Numbered from the stretch's first letter, positions 35,411 to 45,111 are shown. The stretch: 64,000 nucleotides of DNA from Flavobacterium sp. YJ01 (GCF_029320955.1 NZ_CP119757.1:1922001-1986000), one strand, 5' to 3'. Numbers and translations: made by a program. Notes: generated from the sequence alone by a model not told the origin.

Positions 35411-35664
35411 GTTTCAGGTTTCAGGTTTCAGGTTTCAGGTTTCAGGTTTCAGGTTTCAGGTTTCATATTGACAAGTAAATTTTAACGCAAAGCACGCTAA
35501 ATTTTTTATACCTTGTATTTACAATGTGCAAAGTTCGCAAAGCTTTATCAATAAAAGCTTTGCGAACTTTATGTTTTTAAAAAACCTCGCAAGTCAAAAA
35601 AACTTACCGTGCTTTGCGTTAAAATATGATTCAGTTCAAAACTTGAAACTTGAAACCTGAAACA
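35411..35664. repeat. Nested palindrome with TTTCAGG heptamer array
   Basis: Three nested inverted repeats lie between two convergent genes. Outer: seven tandem TTTCAGG units (35412-35460) facing a diverged complement (AACTTGAAACCTGAAAC, ending 35664). Middle: TTTTAACGCAAAGCACG (35480-35496) and its exact complement at 35608-35624. Inner: AAAGTTCGCAAAGCTTT (35530-35546) and its exact complement at 35554-35570. No ORF inside. Confidence 0.85.
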
Positions 35665-35669
35665 AAAAA

Positions 35670-37583
35670 TTAAGCATTAAAATTATCGATCTCTTCCTGC
35701 ACGATTTCCCAGTCAGTCAACAATTGGTCTAAATCAGCTTTCTTTTTGTTGTAAGCGGTAAAGAATGAAGCGTCTTCTATGTGTTTATCATAGTTGGTTT
35801 CCAGCATTTTATCGTCGTGCTGAATTTGCTTTTCTAATTGTTGAATTTGACTTTCAATTTTACTCAATCTATTTTGAAGCGTTTTCCCTTTTTTCTGATC
35901 TTCATAAGAAGTTTTCGTGTTTTCTTTTGTTGCAGTAGCTTTTACAACATCTTTCTTCTCTACTTCGCGCATATTTTCAAGGTTGCGCTGTTCTAAAAAG
36001 AAATTAATATCACCCAAATACTCTTTAATTTTTTGATCTTTAAATTCGTAAACGATGTTTGACATTCCTTGAAGAAAATCCCTGTCGTGAGAAACCAATA
36101 ATAATGTTCCTCCGAATTTTTGAAGTGCAGCCTTTAAAACATTTTTAGATTTAATATCTAAGTGATTCGTAGGCTCATCCATCAGCAATACGTTAATTGG
36201 CTGTAACAACAATTTACAAAGTGCCAAACGGTTACGTTCACCTCCAGAAAGCACTTTTACTTTTTTCTCTACATCATCTCCACGGAATAAAAACGAACCT
36301 AACATATCACGTACTTTCATACGGTTTGTGTCGGTTGCCGCATCTTCCATTGTTTGAAGCAAAGTAATTTCTCCGTCTAAATATTCTGCTTGATTTTGAG
36401 CAAAATATCCTAACTGTACATTATGTCCTAATTTGATATTTCCAGTATACTCAAACTCATTTACTAAAGCTTTAATGAAAGTCGATTTTCCTTGTCCGTT
36501 TTGTCCAACAAAAGCAATTTTACTTCCTCTTTCTACTAATAAACTAATATTTTTTAAAATCGTTTTGTCGCCGTACGCTTTGGTAACATTTTCTGCTTCG
36601 ATTACTACTTTTCCAGGTTCTTTCGAAACAGGAAAAGAGATATTCATAACCGAATTATCATCTTCGTCAACTTCGATTCTTTCAACTTTATCTAATTTTT
36701 TAATTAAAGATTGTGCCATGGAAGCCTTTGAAGCTTTGGCACGGAATTTCTCAATTAATTTTTCTGTTTCTTCAATCTTTTTCTGCTGATTTTTTTGAGT
36801 TGCTAATTGCTTCTCTCTAATTTCATGACGCAATTCTAAATATTGCGAATACGGTTTATTGAAGTCGTATGCTTTCCCTAATGAGATTTCGATTGTTCTA
36901 TTAGTAACGTTATCCAAAAACATCTTATCGTGTGATACGATTACCACAACTCCTGGATAATTTCTAAGAAAACTTTCTAACCAAATAATACTTTCAATAT
37001 CTAAGTGGTTCGTTGGCTCATCCAGAAGCAACACATCATTAGACTGCAATAAAAGTTTTGCAAGTTCTATACGCATTCTCCAACCTCCAGAGAATGTTTC
37101 GGTTTGATTATTAAAAACCTCTCTTTTAAAACCTAAACCTAAAAGGATTTTTTCTGTATCTCCTACGTAATTGTAACCACCTAGAAGCTCAAAACGATGT
37201 GTATAATCAGATAAATCTTCAATGATTTGTCCGTATTCTTCACTTTCGTAATCGGTTCTAGTAACCAATTGATGATTGATTTCTTCAAGTTTTTTTTCTA
37301 CAACTTTAATTTCTGTAAAAGCTTCATAAGCTTCTTCTAAAACAGTTCTTCCTTGTTCAAAATCAATATCCTGACGTAAAAAACCCATTTTGATATCTTT
37401 CTCTTGAGAAATAACTCCAGAGTCTGGTTTAAAATCTCCAGCCAACATTTTTAGCATTGTAGACTTACCCGCTCCGTTTTTACCAACAAGACCAACTCGG
37501 TCTCCAGCTCCTAAACGGAAAGTAACTTCTTCAAATAAATATGTTCCTCCAAAAGAAACCGAAAGATTGTGTATATTAAGCAT
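35670..37583 (-). CDS. ABC-F family ATPase
   Basis: 637 residues with two ABC ATPase domains in one chain and no membrane segments. The first Walker A is GKNGAGKST (about 35-43), the second GQNGQGKST (about 363-371); LSGG-type signatures are FSGGWRMRIELAKLL and LSGGERNRLALCKLLL; Walker B segments LLLDEPTNHLD and LLMDEPTNHLD. A charged linker (about 240-300) and a coiled-coil C-terminus (about 540-637) resemble Uup/YheS. ABC-F proteins act on ribosomes or resolve translation and DNA-joint problems; this one resembles the housekeeping type rather than a resistance factor. Convergent with the App1-like gene. Confidence 0.9.
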   Translation of the reverse strand: MLNIHNLSVSFGGTYLFEEVTFRLGAGDRVGLVGKNGAGKSTMLKMLAGDFKPDSGVISQEKDIKMGFLRQDIDFEQGRTVLEEAYEAFTEIKVVEKKLEEINHQLVTRTDYESEEYGQIIEDLSDYTHRFELLGGYNYVGDTEKILLGLGFKREVFNNQTETFSGGWRMRIELAKLLLQSNDVLLLDEPTNHLDIESIIWLESFLRNYPGVVVIVSHDKMFLDNVTNRTIEISLGKAYDFNKPYSQYLELRHEIREKQLATQKNQQKKIEETEKLIEKFRAKASKASMAQSLIKKLDKVERIEVDEDDNSVMNISFPVSKEPGKVVIEAENVTKAYGDKTILKNISLLVERGSKIAFVGQNGQGKSTFIKALVNEFEYTGNIKLGHNVQLGYFAQNQAEYLDGEITLLQTMEDAATDTNRMKVRDMLGSFLFRGDDVEKKVKVLSGGERNRLALCKLLLQPINVLLMDEPTNHLDIKSKNVLKAALQKFGGTLLLVSHDRDFLQGMSNIVYEFKDQKIKEYLGDINFFLEQRNLENMREVEKKDVVKATATKENTKTSYEDQKKGKTLQNRLSKIESQIQQLEKQIQHDDKMLETNYDKHIEDASFFTAYNKKKADLDQLLTDWEIVQEEIDNFNA

Positions 37584-37647
37584 AATTTGTGACTGTTGTT
37601 ACAAGAAATAAAGGTGTAAAAATGTACCTTTGATAAAATTTTTGCAA

Positions 37648-38031
37648 ATGTTAAAAAAAGGATCGAAACTAAATAGCATTTTAACAGGAAGTTGTCCAAA
37701 ATGCCAAAAAGAAAGCATGTATGAAGACAAAAATCCGCTTCATTTGACTAAAGTTCTAAAAATGAATGAAAATTGCAGCCATTGCGGATTCAAATATCAA
37801 ATTGAACCTTCATTTTTTTACGGTGCAATGTATGTTAGTTACGCATTGAATGTAGCAGTTGGAATTGCAGCATTTATTGTTTCTTTTGTTTTTTTTTGCG
37901 CTACAATCGAACAATCGTTTTTAGCTATTATTTTAACGCTTGTGGTTCTGTTTCCTTTTGTCCTTCGCTTATCAAGAAACTTATATATTAATATGTTTGT
38001 TTCTTATGATCCTAATGCCGGTCGGGAATAA
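37648..38031 (+). CDS. DUF983 protein
   Basis: 127 residues from the ATG at 37648; the TTG at 37630 would add six residues. Two CxxC pairs (SCPKCQKESM near 17-20, ENCSHCGFKY near 44-47) form a zinc-ribbon-like head, followed by two membrane helices (VSYALNVAVGIAAFIVSFVF and LAIILTLVVLFPFVLRL). This is the DUF983 layout; function unknown. Divergent from the ABC-F gene; its last 20 bases overlap the convergent oxidoreductase gene. Confidence 0.8.
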   Translation: MLKKGSKLNSILTGSCPKCQKESMYEDKNPLHLTKVLKMNENCSHCGFKYQIEPSFFYGAMYVSYALNVAVGIAAFIVSFVFFCATIEQSFLAIILTLVVLFPFVLRLSRNLYINMFVSYDPNAGRE

Positions 38032-39085
38032 GAGATTTCAAATATCTTTTATGGAAACGTTTAATATCTGCTTCACGGTCTATAGGCGTTCCGTTTTCAA
38101 TACTTTCATATAGCATTTTTGCCAATGCAGGACCTAGCATCACTCCTCGCGTTCCTAATCCGTTTAGAACGTGAATTGAGCTATAAGCTTCATGCGTACC
38201 AATTAAAGGTCTTCTGTCTGCAACTGTTGGCCTTACGCCAGCAAAATGTTTTACAATTTCAAAATCGCAAGTGATGATTTCCTTAATGCGGTCTACAAGT
38301 TCTTTTTTTCCTTCTTCGGTAGGAAGATCTGTTTTATCATGCCAATTATAAGTCGCTCCAACTTTAAACAAACTGCCTCCAACTGGCAGAATAAAAACAC
38401 TTGTATTAACAATCAGATCTAATTTCAAATCAGGTGCTTTTATTAAAAACAATTCCCCTTTCGTTCCATCCAAAGGAAGATAATTAAAATAAGGATTTTT
38501 GTGCAATCCAAAACCTTCCGCAAATATGATATGACGAGCTTTAATATTTTTATATTGAATTCCTGAATCAAGAATCTCTAAGAAAGAACTATGGAAAGAT
38601 TCTTCCAGAAGTAAATTATTCTCCTTTAAATATTCTTTGTAGCTTTCTAATAATTGTCTAGTTTTAACATAACCTGTATGCAGAACTTCTCCATAATCAT
38701 GGGGAGAATCAATACTTTGATATTTTTTGGTGATTAATTTGGTTGATAAAAAAGGAGCTAAATTTATTTTATCTGAAGCAGCAAACCAATTATTCTGTTC
38801 TTCAATTGAAAAAAACTTTCTAAGAATAGGCATTTTATAATTAAACTTTTCCTTTAATTTTTCCTCAACTTGATCATAGAATTCATTCATTAAAACCAAA
38901 TGCTCTTTAGCATTCCAAACTTCACTAAAACGCTTTAAAATAACTGGATTGTATAATCCCCCAGCAACTCGTGAAGAATTCTGAGATTCATCATCTATAA
39001 GTAAAATAGTTTTGTTGTTTTTCAGGGCAACTTCGGCAAAAGAAATTCCTGCCAATCCAGATCCAACGATTAAATAATCAAGCAT
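38012..39085 (-). CDS. FAD-dependent oxidoreductase (DadA/MnmC-like fold)
   Basis: 357 residues. The N-terminal Rossmann motif DYLIVGSGLAGISFAEVALK, then KTILLIDD is the FAD-binding GxGxxG. SRVAGGLYNPVILKRFSEVW follows, and the C-terminal GVRPTVADRRPLIGTHE plus LNGLGTRGVMLGPALAKML is the D-amino-acid-oxidase / MnmC C-terminal pattern. It probably oxidises an amine or amino acid; MnmC-type tRNA modification is an alternative. It sits just downstream of gldO, as in other Flavobacterium genomes I know of. A terminator separates it from gldO. Confidence 0.8.
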   Translation of the reverse strand: MLDYLIVGSGLAGISFAEVALKNNKTILLIDDESQNSSRVAGGLYNPVILKRFSEVWNAKEHLVLMNEFYDQVEEKLKEKFNYKMPILRKFFSIEEQNNWFAASDKINLAPFLSTKLITKKYQSIDSPHDYGEVLHTGYVKTRQLLESYKEYLKENNLLLEESFHSSFLEILDSGIQYKNIKARHIIFAEGFGLHKNPYFNYLPLDGTKGELFLIKAPDLKLDLIVNTSVFILPVGGSLFKVGATYNWHDKTDLPTEEGKKELVDRIKEIITCDFEIVKHFAGVRPTVADRRPLIGTHEAYSSIHVLNGLGTRGVMLGPALAKMLYESIENGTPIDREADIKRFHKRYLKSLIPDRH

Positions 39086-39108
39086 TTTGAAGTGTATAAA
39101 TAAAATAG

Positions 39109-39140
39109 AAAACTCTTACTACAAAGGTAGCAAGAGTTTT
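39109..39140 (-). terminator. Terminator downstream of gldO
   Basis: ACTCTTACTAC and GTAGCAAGAGT-type arms around AAAG, followed on the minus strand by a T-run. Nearly the same hairpin follows gldN at 40281, so it was duplicated with the gene. Confidence 0.75.
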
Positions 39141-39161
39141 GGTTATAATTTAGTTACTGTC

Positions 39162-40154
39162 TTAGTAATTCCACATATCTTCTTCAAAATTACGAATCTT
39201 CTCTTTTACTCTTTCAGATTCCAATAATTGACTTTGAGCATCATCTCGAATATAATCCTTAATCTCTCTATCTCCATAAACATTTTCTTCTTTGTAAATA
39301 ACACTATTAAATCTTCTGGAGTTCAAAATCTGATCAAATGAAATAGGAAGTGCTGAATTTTGATCATTAAATGCCTTCGCTTCATGCAAAACATCACGTG
39401 CATTAGGAAAGAAAACCCAGAAAAGCTCGATATAATCCTTTTCATCACTATTCATCGTATAAACGTCTGGAGTAACAGGACAAATTCCAAGTAAACGATA
39501 TTTCAATTCGCTTTCTCGTTTATCAAAATACCAAAATCCTTTAATCTTGTACTGGCTAACATCTGCCGAAGTTAAATCCTGTTTCAAAATATATTCAGCA
39601 GGAACTGTTCTTGTAGGTCCGACCGTTTCTTCAACATAAGATACACTCTTATTTTTTCCTTTTCCGGTTACTACTTTTTTCTTAACTACTCGAGATCTAT
39701 AATCATCCGGATATTGATTGATTAATTCTCTCCCCGCATCAGTTGTGTCCACACGAGACAAAGCTCCTTGAATATCCTTCAAAGATTTTTTTGTATTAAA
39801 ATAACTATCCGTGTAAACCTCAGTTATCTTACCATCTTTTATTCCTTTTGTCAAAACATCATAAAGTGAACGTCTATCAGGACCAATATTCGCAGTATCT
39901 ACAGGAAAATATAAAGGAAAATTGATCTTTTCATTTAAGTCAATTATTTCCCAAACAGTTTTTCCCATCAAAATATCTCTATCGTTTACATAACCATAAG
40001 CCAATGGTTTATCATTATCAGATACTAACTGTGCCGCCGTTTTTATTCCAATTTGGTCAGCAGTTTTAGCATTAAGTAAATTAGACTGTGCTTTAGAAGT
40101 ATAGCTCCCAACAACAGAAACAATAGCTATTAAAAAAACTTTTATTTTCATCAT
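39162..40154 (-). CDS. gldO: GldO, GldN paralogue of the type IX secretion/gliding machinery
   Basis: 330 residues with a signal peptide (KIKVFLIAIVSVVGSYTSKAQ). It is very similar along its whole length to GldN encoded just upstream (shared NLLNAKT, DNDKPLAYGYV, GKTVWEIIDLNEKINFPLYF, YRLLGICPVTPDVYTMNSDE, WFFPNARD and ERVKEKIRNFE). In F. johnsoniae GldO is partly redundant with GldN; both belong to the periplasmic/outer-membrane GldK-GldN ring. It comes from a tandem duplication that also copied the terminator. Start ATG 40154 or 40151 (ATGATG). Confidence 0.9.
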   Translation of the reverse strand: MMKIKVFLIAIVSVVGSYTSKAQSNLLNAKTADQIGIKTAAQLVSDNDKPLAYGYVNDRDILMGKTVWEIIDLNEKINFPLYFPVDTANIGPDRRSLYDVLTKGIKDGKITEVYTDSYFNTKKSLKDIQGALSRVDTTDAGRELINQYPDDYRSRVVKKKVVTGKGKNKSVSYVEETVGPTRTVPAEYILKQDLTSADVSQYKIKGFWYFDKRESELKYRLLGICPVTPDVYTMNSDEKDYIELFWVFFPNARDVLHEAKAFNDQNSALPISFDQILNSRRFNSVIYKEENVYGDREIKDYIRDDAQSQLLESERVKEKIRNFEEDMWNY

Positions 40155-40280
40155 GATTTATATTACAAGAAATTAAACGTAACTTTTTAAAATATATTGT
40201 GTTCTTTTTCCTACATAAAAAATAATATAGAAAATTATTAAAAACGATGATTAAAATTGGGGCGACTTTTTTAAACAAAA

Positions 40281-40314
40281 AAAAACTCTTACTACAAAGG
40301 TAATAAGAGTTTTT
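40281..40314 (-). terminator. Terminator between gldN and gldO
   Basis: On the minus strand AACTCTTATTAC, loop, GTAAGAGTT, then T9, 24 bp past the gldN stop. It would separate gldO expression from the main operon. Confidence 0.8.
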
Positions 40315-40338
40315 ATAATTATTATGCTATGTATCAAC

Positions 40339-41328
40339 TTAGTAGTTCCACATATCTTGTTCGAAATTGCGAATTTTTTCTTTCACTCTTTCAGATTCTA
40401 ACAACTGGTTTTGTGCATTGTCTTTCATGTAATCGCTAATAGCTCTATCTCCATAAAGGTTTTCCTCTTTGTAAACAACAGCATTAAAACGTCTTGAATT
40501 CAAAATCTGATCAAATGAAATTGGAAGAGCTGAATTGTTGTCATTGAAAGCTTTTGCCTCATGCAAAGCTTCTCTAGCATTTGGGAAGAAAACCCAGAAC
40601 AATTCAATATAATCCTTTTCATCACTATTCATAGTATAAACGTCTGGAGTAACAGGACAAATTCCTAGTAAGCGATATTTCAATTCACTTTGACGTTTGT
40701 CAAAATACCAGTATCCTTTTACTTTATACTGAGTAACATCAGCTGCAGTTAAATCTTGTTTCAAGATATATTCAGCAGGAACTGTTCTTGTTGGTCCAAC
40801 TGTTTCTTCAACATAAGATACACTTTTGTTTTTTCCTTTACCTGAAACCACCTTTTTCTTCACAACACGTGATTTGTAGTCATCTGGATATTGGTTAATC
40901 AACTCTCTACCAGCATCTGTTGTATCAATACGAGATAAAGATCCTTCGATGTCTTTCATAGATTTTTTAGTATTGAAATAACTATCTGTATACACTTCAG
41001 TTATTTTTCCACCTTTAATAGCTTTAGTTAAAACGTCGTATAAAGAACGTCTATTAGCACCAATATTAGCTGTATCTACCGGAAAGTATAATGGAAAATT
41101 GATTTTTTCATTTAAGTCAATTATTTCCCATGTAGTTTTTCCCATCAAAATATCTCTATCATCTACATAACCATAAGCCAACGGCTTATCATTATCAGAT
41201 ATCAATTGAGCAGGAGTTTTAAGTCCAATCTGAGCCGGCGTCTTAGCATTAAGCAAATTAGATTGCGCATTAGAAGCAAAACCTCCAGCGATAGAAACAA
41301 TAGCTATTAAAAAATTTCTTACTTTCAT
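40339..41328 (-). CDS. gldN: GldN, type IX secretion system ring protein
   Basis: 329 residues with a signal peptide (MKVRNFLIAIVSIAGGFASN, then AQ). The body matches GldN/PorN: NLLNAKTPAQIGLKTPAQ, WEIIDLNEKINFPLYFPVDT, YIELFWVFFPNAREALHEAK. GldN binds GldK to form the periplasmic ring beneath the outer membrane and contacts the GldLM motor; it is needed for secretion of adhesins and enzymes. Fourth gene of the gldKLMN operon, 44 bp after gldM. Confidence 0.95.
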   Translation of the reverse strand: MKVRNFLIAIVSIAGGFASNAQSNLLNAKTPAQIGLKTPAQLISDNDKPLAYGYVDDRDILMGKTTWEIIDLNEKINFPLYFPVDTANIGANRRSLYDVLTKAIKGGKITEVYTDSYFNTKKSMKDIEGSLSRIDTTDAGRELINQYPDDYKSRVVKKKVVSGKGKNKSVSYVEETVGPTRTVPAEYILKQDLTAADVTQYKVKGYWYFDKRQSELKYRLLGICPVTPDVYTMNSDEKDYIELFWVFFPNAREALHEAKAFNDNNSALPISFDQILNSRRFNAVVYKEENLYGDRAISDYMKDNAQNQLLESERVKEKIRNFEQDMWNY

Positions 41329-41372
41329 CGTGGTATCATTATAAGATATTGAATGTAGTTTTCACTACTTTA

Positions 41373-42914
41373 TTATTGTATTTCGTAAATTACCGGAGCA
41401 GTTCTTGGTAATAAATAACTACCAGCTCCAACAAGTTTAGTTTTAATTTCAGAAATAGTAACTTGGTCTCCTTTACCTGCTCTTGAAAGTACTTGTTTAC
41501 ATTGTGCATTCATTTTGTTTCCTGTAACAACAACTGTAGGCTGTCCAGCAATCTTCATGTTGAATCCAACAACATCTAAACCAACTTCAAAATCAAAATC
41601 AAGTAATTTAGCTCCAATAGTAGCAATCTCTAAGTTAGATTTAGGACCTTTAACAACTCCCATTTCACCTCTGATTGTTCCTGTTGGACCAGGAATACCT
41701 TTAATTCTGAATGTTTTCTTGTCTGATACTTTTTCACCGTTTGGCAATGTACCAGTTACAGAAATTGTAGCTTCAGTACCTTGTCCTGGGCTCATGTTAT
41801 ATTTTCCTGGTTTTCCAGCTGAAGATAATCCTGGAGCACTAGCTACCACTTTATTATCAGCAACACCAGCGAATGATACAGAGATTGGGTTAACAACACC
41901 TCTATAAACTACATTCATTTTATCAGCAGAAATTGTAGCAGAATTTGGTCTTGGAACTACAACATATTTTCCTGCAAATTTCAAAGGAATATTTTTACCA
42001 TCCTCTAAGAATGTAAATTGTCCATTGATATTTTGCTCTCCAACTCCACCAGCAGTTAATGAAATAACAGCTTGTCCGTTAACGATTTGCCCTGGACCTT
42101 GGAATGAAGTAGGTTTTGTGTTTTCATCATAACGACCTAAAACAACTTTACCTGTAACTTTTTCTCCTTGGAAATATGCGTTTTTATCTAAAACAACAAT
42201 CGCTTGATAGTTACTGTAAGAAGCAGCAGCAACCGCAGCTTTTCCTAATGCACTGTTATAAACGTCAGCTTCAGTCTTTTTAACATCATTTTGCCAAGTT
42301 GATAATTTTGCAGCTGTTGCAATTGCAGGGAATCCTTTAAAGTGATAAGCTAAATACTTTTCTTTAATTCCTTCTTTATTTTTTACATCAGAAACATCAA
42401 ATTTCTTTTCAACCTCAGCAATAATTGCTGCGTATTTTTTATCTGTTCCTAAAGCAGCTTTAATATCAGCTTTGTATTTTTCGATTTTAGAAATAATTTC
42501 GTTACCTTTTTTAGTGTAACCGTCTCCTGTAAACCAGTCGTCGATATTATCTCCTCTATCCATAGACTCATAAGGCATTTTTCCAGTTTCTTTTTCAACT
42601 TCAAAACCTTTAACAGCCTGAGCTTTTAGAGTAGCTATATAATCATAAAAATCTTTTGTAATTGTTTCTACTTTGTGAGCAGTAACTGCTGCAATAGCAA
42701 ATTCTCCTTTTGCTTCAGCAGCCTTTTGATCTAAAGATGTTAATAAACCTGCGTTTGTTTCTGTTGAAGTAGTATTTGCACTTTCAAATTTCTCATTCAT
42801 CAAACCAAAAGCAGAAATAACTTCTTTTGATACGTTCATTGCTAACATCGCGATGAAAACCAGATACATCAGGTTAATCATCTTCTGTCTAGGGGTTAAT
42901 TTTCCTCCTGCCAT
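41373..42914 (-). CDS. gldM: GldM, type IX secretion motor component
   Basis: 513 residues. It begins MAGGKLTPRQKMINLMYLVF, then IAMLAMNVSKEVISAFGLMN: a single membrane helix near 13-33 containing the conserved Lys/Arg-flanked segment that sits inside the GldL pentamer. The periplasmic part follows, with coiled D1 and three Ig-like domains (VLDKNAYFQGEKVTGKVVLG, KFAGKYVVVPRPNSATISAD, MKIAGQPTVVVTGNKM). GldM dimers rotate on proton flow through GldLM and transmit torque to the GldKN ring. Length fits the family. 51 bp after gldL. Confidence 0.95.
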   Translation of the reverse strand: MAGGKLTPRQKMINLMYLVFIAMLAMNVSKEVISAFGLMNEKFESANTTSTETNAGLLTSLDQKAAEAKGEFAIAAVTAHKVETITKDFYDYIATLKAQAVKGFEVEKETGKMPYESMDRGDNIDDWFTGDGYTKKGNEIISKIEKYKADIKAALGTDKKYAAIIAEVEKKFDVSDVKNKEGIKEKYLAYHFKGFPAIATAAKLSTWQNDVKKTEADVYNSALGKAAVAAASYSNYQAIVVLDKNAYFQGEKVTGKVVLGRYDENTKPTSFQGPGQIVNGQAVISLTAGGVGEQNINGQFTFLEDGKNIPLKFAGKYVVVPRPNSATISADKMNVVYRGVVNPISVSFAGVADNKVVASAPGLSSAGKPGKYNMSPGQGTEATISVTGTLPNGEKVSDKKTFRIKGIPGPTGTIRGEMGVVKGPKSNLEIATIGAKLLDFDFEVGLDVVGFNMKIAGQPTVVVTGNKMNAQCKQVLSRAGKGDQVTISEIKTKLVGAGSYLLPRTAPVIYEIQ

Positions 42915-42965
42915 TTTTTTCTAATTAGTTCTTTATTAATAAATTTAATATTAGTTAAAAACTAA

Positions 42966-43613
42966 TTATCCTTTGTTACTCATTGCAGAAAGCATACCAC
43001 CGTAAACACTGTTTAAAGAAGCAATGTTTGCAGTCATAGACGCCATTTGTTCTTTTAATTTAGAAGCGTTTTCAGCGATTTCTTTGTTAGCTTCAGCGTT
43101 TCTAGAAGCGCTTTCTAACTGTACTTTATATAAACTGTTTAATGATTCCATTTGAGCAGCAGCAACAGATAATTCTTCAGAATATTTCTTTTGTCCTGCA
43201 ATTGAATCTACAGTAGGAGCAATTCCTTTAGCAGCAGATTCGAAGTTTTTAATGCTATTTCCTAAACTTGACATTAATTCACCGTCAATTTTAGCTTCTT
43301 TTAATAATGAATCTAATTTTTGAGATAATAATCCTTGAGCTTCTGTTGGGTTTTCAGCTTTAGCTTCTTTTTTTCTAGCTTGTCCGTTAGCTAATTCTGG
43401 ATAAACTAAAGTCCAATCTAATTCGTCTTCAACTGGTTCGAAAGCAGAAAGAGCAAAAATTAATGCCTCAGTAACCAATCCAATTGAAAGCATAACTGTT
43501 CCTGTTAAAGGTCCAAGTTCAAAGTGAGTAATTTTGAATAATGCTCCAATAATTACCACTGCCGCTCCCATACCATAAGCGAAATTCATTGCTTTTTTAC
43601 TTAATAATGCCAT
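42966..43613 (-). CDS. gldL: GldL, inner-membrane proton-driven motor component
   Basis: 215 residues with two N-terminal membrane helices (AMNFAYGMGAAVVIIGALFK, then LTGTVMLSIGLVTEALIFALSAF) and a long cytoplasmic helical tail. The first helix carries the conserved acidic/basic context (FKITHFELGP, Glu in the second segment) that couples proton flow in the GldL pentamer. It powers type IX secretion and gliding with GldM. Second gene of the operon. Confidence 0.95.
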   Translation of the reverse strand: MALLSKKAMNFAYGMGAAVVIIGALFKITHFELGPLTGTVMLSIGLVTEALIFALSAFEPVEDELDWTLVYPELANGQARKKEAKAENPTEAQGLLSQKLDSLLKEAKIDGELMSSLGNSIKNFESAAKGIAPTVDSIAGQKKYSEELSVAAAQMESLNSLYKVQLESASRNAEANKEIAENASKLKEQMASMTANIASLNSVYGGMLSAMSNKG

Positions 43614-43668
43614 AATACTTTTTTTTAGGTTTTAAATAGATTTGTTGGATATTGATAAAATTATAAAA

Positions 43669-45075
43669 TTACTTTCTTTTGCTTCCGTTTCCGTTACCAG
43701 TTACTTGAGTTCCCATGTAATCTTGTACAGTTCTGAAACCGATATAACTTCTAGCTGAATCAGCATACTCGTGGTCACGAGTACTTACTTGTAAGAAATA
43801 AGCAACATCTTTCCAAGAACCTCCGCGAACCACTTTTCTTTGGTTTTTACCATCAATTACGTTTGGATTCATTGTAGAAACATATTCGTAAGCGTTTGGA
43901 TTGTAAGCTGAATCTGTCCATTCTGAAACGTTTCCTGCCATGTTGTATAATCCATAACCGTTTACTTCGTATGATTTTGCTTCAACAGTATACAAAGCTT
44001 CATCAGCAGCATAATCTCCTCTACTTGGTTTAAAGTTTGCTAAGAAACAACCTCTATCACTTTTAGTATAAGGACCTCCCCAAGGGTAAGTTGCAGATTC
44101 AAGACCACCTCTAGCCGCATATTCCCATTCTGCTTCAGTTGGTAATCTGAAAGCATTTACAAGATCACGACCTTTTTTCTTAGATTTTATGTAGCTATTT
44201 TTGTTTAAAGTTCTCCAAGCACAAAAAGCTTTTGCTTGCTTCCAAGTCACACCAACTACAGGATATTCCCCATAAGCTTTGTGCCAGAAATAGTCATTAT
44301 GCATTGGTTCATTATATGAATAAGCGAAATCTTTAATCCAAACTGCAGTATCAGGATATACATTCACCTGTTCTGTTTTTACGAAGTCACTTCTTTTTCC
44401 AACTTTAGCTTTTGCAGCAGCTTGAATATCCATCCAAGAATAACGGAATTTCAATTTATTAACGTCAATTGTTCTTAATCCATTGTATGATTCTTCAATT
44501 GGCAAGTACATAGAATCCATTACTTCAGCATAATATTCATCTGGATATGCTTTAGTATCTTTAATTAACTTTACTTTTTTGTTTAATTTTCTTCCAGCAT
44601 ACGGATCATCTTTTGTACCAACACTATAATAGTTATCATACATATATTTATCATAAGCTGTCATTTTTTCTGGATCAGAGTCATTAAAAGCGTAATCAGC
44701 AATACTTCCGCCTTTTTTACCTTTATCTCCAGTACTTTTTTGTCCAGTTTCATCTGCTAAGATTGCTAAACGAACTCTCATTGTAGAATCTTTTACCCAC
44801 TCTACAAATTGACGATACTCACTATTTGTAATCTCAGTTTCATCCATATAAAATGAACGAACAGTTACAGTTTTAGTTGGAGCATCTTCCACATTAGCTA
44901 AATCCGCGTCTGATTTACCCATAATAAAAGATCCACCCGGAACCAAAGTCATTCCATAAGGTTTTTCAGGATGCCATTTCCCTCCTGTAACACCAACTAA
45001 TTCACCTTTGTCACCTGACTTACCACAGCCAATTACCAGTGTTAACATTGCTGCAAATGCAATAAACTTCTTCAT
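43669..45075 (-). CDS. gldK: GldK, type IX secretion outer-membrane-associated lipoprotein
   Basis: 468 residues. The lipoprotein signal MKKFIAFAAMLTLVIGCG (Cys17) is followed by an FGE-sulfatase / SUMF1-type domain: TLVPGGSFIMGKSDAD, RSFYMDETEITNSEYRQFV, AFRLPTEAEWEYAARGG, YPWGG, YGLYNMAGNVSEWTDSAY, VVRGGSWKD, STRDHEYADSARSYIGFRTV. GldK (PorK) forms the outer-membrane-attached ring with GldN; the fold is used structurally here. First gene of the gld operon with its own promoter. Confidence 0.95.
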   Translation of the reverse strand: MKKFIAFAAMLTLVIGCGKSGDKGELVGVTGGKWHPEKPYGMTLVPGGSFIMGKSDADLANVEDAPTKTVTVRSFYMDETEITNSEYRQFVEWVKDSTMRVRLAILADETGQKSTGDKGKKGGSIADYAFNDSDPEKMTAYDKYMYDNYYSVGTKDDPYAGRKLNKKVKLIKDTKAYPDEYYAEVMDSMYLPIEESYNGLRTIDVNKLKFRYSWMDIQAAAKAKVGKRSDFVKTEQVNVYPDTAVWIKDFAYSYNEPMHNDYFWHKAYGEYPVVGVTWKQAKAFCAWRTLNKNSYIKSKKKGRDLVNAFRLPTEAEWEYAARGGLESATYPWGGPYTKSDRGCFLANFKPSRGDYAADEALYTVEAKSYEVNGYGLYNMAGNVSEWTDSAYNPNAYEYVSTMNPNVIDGKNQRKVVRGGSWKDVAYFLQVSTRDHEYADSARSYIGFRTVQDYMGTQVTGNGNGSKRK

Positions 45076-45111
45076 ATAAATTTGGATTATCTATTCATTA
45101 TTAAAAGTCCG

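Noticed and set aside
35412..35460. Seven TTTCAGG units as a CRISPR array
   Set aside because: The units are 7 bp with no spacers, so this is a simple tandem repeat.
41515..41907. 130-residue plus-strand ORF inside gldM
   Set aside because: Shadow frame of a conserved gene; proline/threonine-rich composition reflects the complement of gldM.
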